Part shown: positions 6,017 to 7,320 of the stretch, one piece after another
Layout of the letters: each line of letters starts with the position of its first letter
Numbering within the stretch: the stretch's first letter is position 1
DNA from: CAYTLQ01 sp964438715
GTDB taxonomy: Bacteria; Bacteroidota; Ignavibacteria; Ignavibacteriales; Ignavibacteriaceae
DNA length: 7,320 nt
NCBI GenBank assembly: GCA_964438715.1
Contig: CAYTLQ010000196.1
Span: 1 to 7,320 of the forward strand
Reading direction: 5' to 3'
Notes under the pieces: model-generated
The model's database searches: none
What the model saw: the letters and a program-made list of their open reading frames with translations, nothing else
What the model was told of the DNA's origin: nothing
Made by a program: the position numbers and the translations under genes

Positions 6017-6769
6017 ATGTATCCTAATGAATTTATATCAGACAAACTTGCATCGGTTAATAGAATAGTATTTTTTACCGGTGCCGGTATTTCTGCTGAA
6101 AGTGGTGTTCCTACATTCAGAGGAAAAGAAGGAATTTGGCAAAAATTCCATCCTGAGGAATTAGCGAATTTTAATGCGTTTTTAACAAATCCAAATTTGG
6201 TTTGGGAATGGTATCAATATCGAAGGAAGATTATTCGTAGCGTGCTCCCAAATGCCGGTCATCTTGCAATTACTGAATTACAGAAATTAAAGTCTGCCAC
6301 AGCAGTAATTACTCAGAATGTTGATAATTTGCATAAGAGAGCCGGTAATAAAAATGTTATTGAATTGCACGGAAATATTGAAAATAATTATTGCATTGAA
6401 TGTAAAAAGAGATATGATAACATAGAATTTATCAATAACAACACAGTACCATTGTGTGAGTGTGGTGGAAAGATTCGACCCGATGTTGTTTGGTTTGGCG
6501 AGAATTTGCCACCGGGAGTTTTTCAGTCCGCCGAAAAAGCTGTACTAGAATGTGATGTATTTATTTCTATCGGTACTTCATCAATAGTATATCCTGCGGC
6601 CTCTTTACCTATTTTAGCAAGCAGAAATAATAAATTTCTTATCGAAATAAACCCTAATCAAACTGAACTTTCTTATCTTTTTAATGTAGTAATCAGAGAA
6701 AAATCCGGCGAAGTCTTACCCAAAATTGTTTCCAAGACCAAAGAAAAGTCAGAGAGTAATGAAACATAA
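6017..6769 (+). CDS. cobB: NAD-dependent protein deacylase, class III sirtuin (CobB/SIRT5 type)
   Basis: This 250-residue protein is full length for bacterial sirtuins. These cytoplasmic enzymes remove acyl groups from lysine using NAD, giving nicotinamide and O-acyl-ADP-ribose. The NAD-binding start is TGAGISAESGVPTFRG (21-36), then TQNVDNLHKRAG (99-110), the catalytic His118 in ELHGN, and late Rossmann motifs IGTSS and EINPN. Tyr66 and Arg69 in WYQYRR sit where SIRT5 and E. coli CobB use Tyr and Arg to hold succinyl or malonyl groups, so desuccinylase activity is likely. The zinc site is Cys126 and Cys129 (CIEC), then Cys147 and Cys149 (CEC); the second pair is CxC rather than CxxC, a form I believe occurs in this class. 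ATG 6017 is the only sensible start; the GGGGG at 5995-5999 is 17 nt away, too far for a normal ribosome-binding site. The gene overlaps radA by 11 bp. The symbol follows family usage. Confidence 0.93.
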   Translation: MYPNEFISDKLASVNRIVFFTGAGISAESGVPTFRGKEGIWQKFHPEELANFNAFLTNPNLVWEWYQYRRKIIRSVLPNAGHLAITELQKLKSATAVITQNVDNLHKRAGNKNVIELHGNIENNYCIECKKRYDNIEFINNNTVPLCECGGKIRPDVVWFGENLPPGVFQSAEKAVLECDVFISIGTSSIVYPAASLPILASRNNKFLIEINPNQTELSYLFNVVIREKSGEVLPKIVSKTKEKSESNET

Positions 6770-7320
6770 AGATGTAATATATATCTGTAGTTCCTGCGGA
6801 TATGAATCGCTGAAATGGCTTGGAAAATGCACACAGTGTGGGGATTGGAATACATTTAGTGAGGAGCTCAGAGAAAAACAAAAACGAAAGTCAGCCGGTA
6901 GAACTCAATCATCGAAACATACGAAAACGGTTCTTTTTGACCAGATCGAATATAAAAGGAGTGAAAGAAAATTATCAGGTATAGGAGAATTTGATCGAAC
7001 ATTAGGCGGAGGTTTTGTTGCCGGTAGTATCGTTTTACTTGCCGGTGATCCGGGAATTGGAAAATCAACTTTGTTACTACAGGCAGCCGCCAGGTCCAAT
7101 TTAAATGTCGTATATGTCAGTGGCGAGGAATCTTTACAACAAATAAAAATGCGTGCTGATAGGTTAAGAATTACCTCAAAGTCAGTGCACATACTAAGTG
7201 AAACGGAAATTGGTACTATAATAGAGGAATGTCATAGAATAAAACCTGACCTTGTTATCATTGATTCTATTCAGACGATGTATGACTCTACACTGCAAAA
7301 TACTCCCGGTACTATTACTC
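6759..7320 (+). CDS. radA: DNA repair protein RadA/Sms (5' part; runs off the right edge)
   Basis: The frame from ATG 6759 stays open to the window end, giving 187 residues of a protein usually about 450 long. The N-terminal C4 zinc finger is CSSCG (Cys10, Cys13) and CTQCG (Cys24, Cys27) with GKC and GDWNTF around it, typical of RadA. The linker holds LSGIGEFDRTLGGGFVAGS, then the Walker A motif GDPGIGKSTL (96-105), YVSGEES (119-125) and Walker B LVIIDSIQT (165-173). RadA is a RecA-like hexameric ATPase that speeds branch migration of recombination intermediates in the cytoplasm. The KNRFG motif and the Lon-like C-terminal domain lie beyond the window. The start lies inside the end of the sirtuin gene (11-bp overlap, different frame), with only a weak purine run (AGAGAG, 6751-6756) as ribosome-binding site, which suggests translational coupling. 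Nothing in the visible part is unusual. Confidence 0.97.
   Translation, partial: MKHKDVIYICSSCGYESLKWLGKCTQCGDWNTFSEELREKQKRKSAGRTQSSKHTKTVLFDQIEYKRSERKLSGIGEFDRTLGGGFVAGSIVLLAGDPGIGKSTLLLQAAARSNLNVVYVSGEESLQQIKMRADRLRITSKSVHILSETEIGTIIEECHRIKPDLVIIDSIQTMYDSTLQNTPGTIT

Noticed and set aside
6673..7192. Minus-strand open frames under the sirtuin end and radA
   Set aside because: They lie antisense to strongly conserved zinc-finger and Walker motifs of radA and show no protein features of their own.
4628..7320. Capsule or exopolysaccharide locus headed by the UpxY-like gene
   Set aside because: No glycosyltransferase, flippase, polymerase or sugar-nucleotide gene follows within the window.

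Overview
The window is AT-rich, densely coded chromosomal DNA. It most likely comes from the Bacteroidota/Chlorobiota/Ignavibacteriota (FCB) group. Three things point there: a TonB-dependent receptor with an N-terminal carboxypeptidase-regulatory-like domain, a UpxY-type NusG paralogue, and a TTTG-N19-TAnnTTTG promoter on the minus strand near position 250. Clear Shine-Dalgarno sequences before several genes (GAGG before the RRM gene, AAGGAGG before the TPR gene) fit Ignavibacteria-like lineages better than classical Bacteroidia. That placement is inference from features, not from a search.

Left part, minus strand: the first 68 codons of a small RRM RNA-binding protein (1-204) with its own FCB-type promoter, preceded by a TonB-dependent outer-membrane receptor (393-2612). 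The receptor frame ends early at a run of eight A (minus strand). Removing one A restores 19 residues ending in Leu-Glu-Phe, a typical outer-membrane barrel end, so the true or ancestral end is at 347.

Middle and right part, plus strand: after a 219-bp divergent intergenic region come five co-directional genes. They are a soluble PAS hybrid histidine kinase with a degenerate C-terminal receiver (2832-4628), a UpxY/NusG-like antiterminator joined to it by a TAATG stop/start overlap (4628-5152), an exported TPR protein resembling the RMD1 family (5183-5962), a class III sirtuin of the CobB/SIRT5 type (6017-6769), and the 5' part of radA (from 6759, 11 bp inside the sirtuin gene, running off the window).

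The kinase and UpxY overlap suggests co-translation and perhaps one signalling output. The sirtuin and radA form a second coupled pair. A perfect AT-rich hairpin (5965-5990) separates the TPR gene from the sirtuin gene and may mark a transcript boundary. No RNA genes, CRISPR arrays, insertion sequences or phage genes were seen. I see no clearly new multi-gene system. The points most worth checking are the receptor frameshift, the receiver without a phospho-acceptor Asp, and the kinase-UpxY coupling away from any visible polysaccharide locus.
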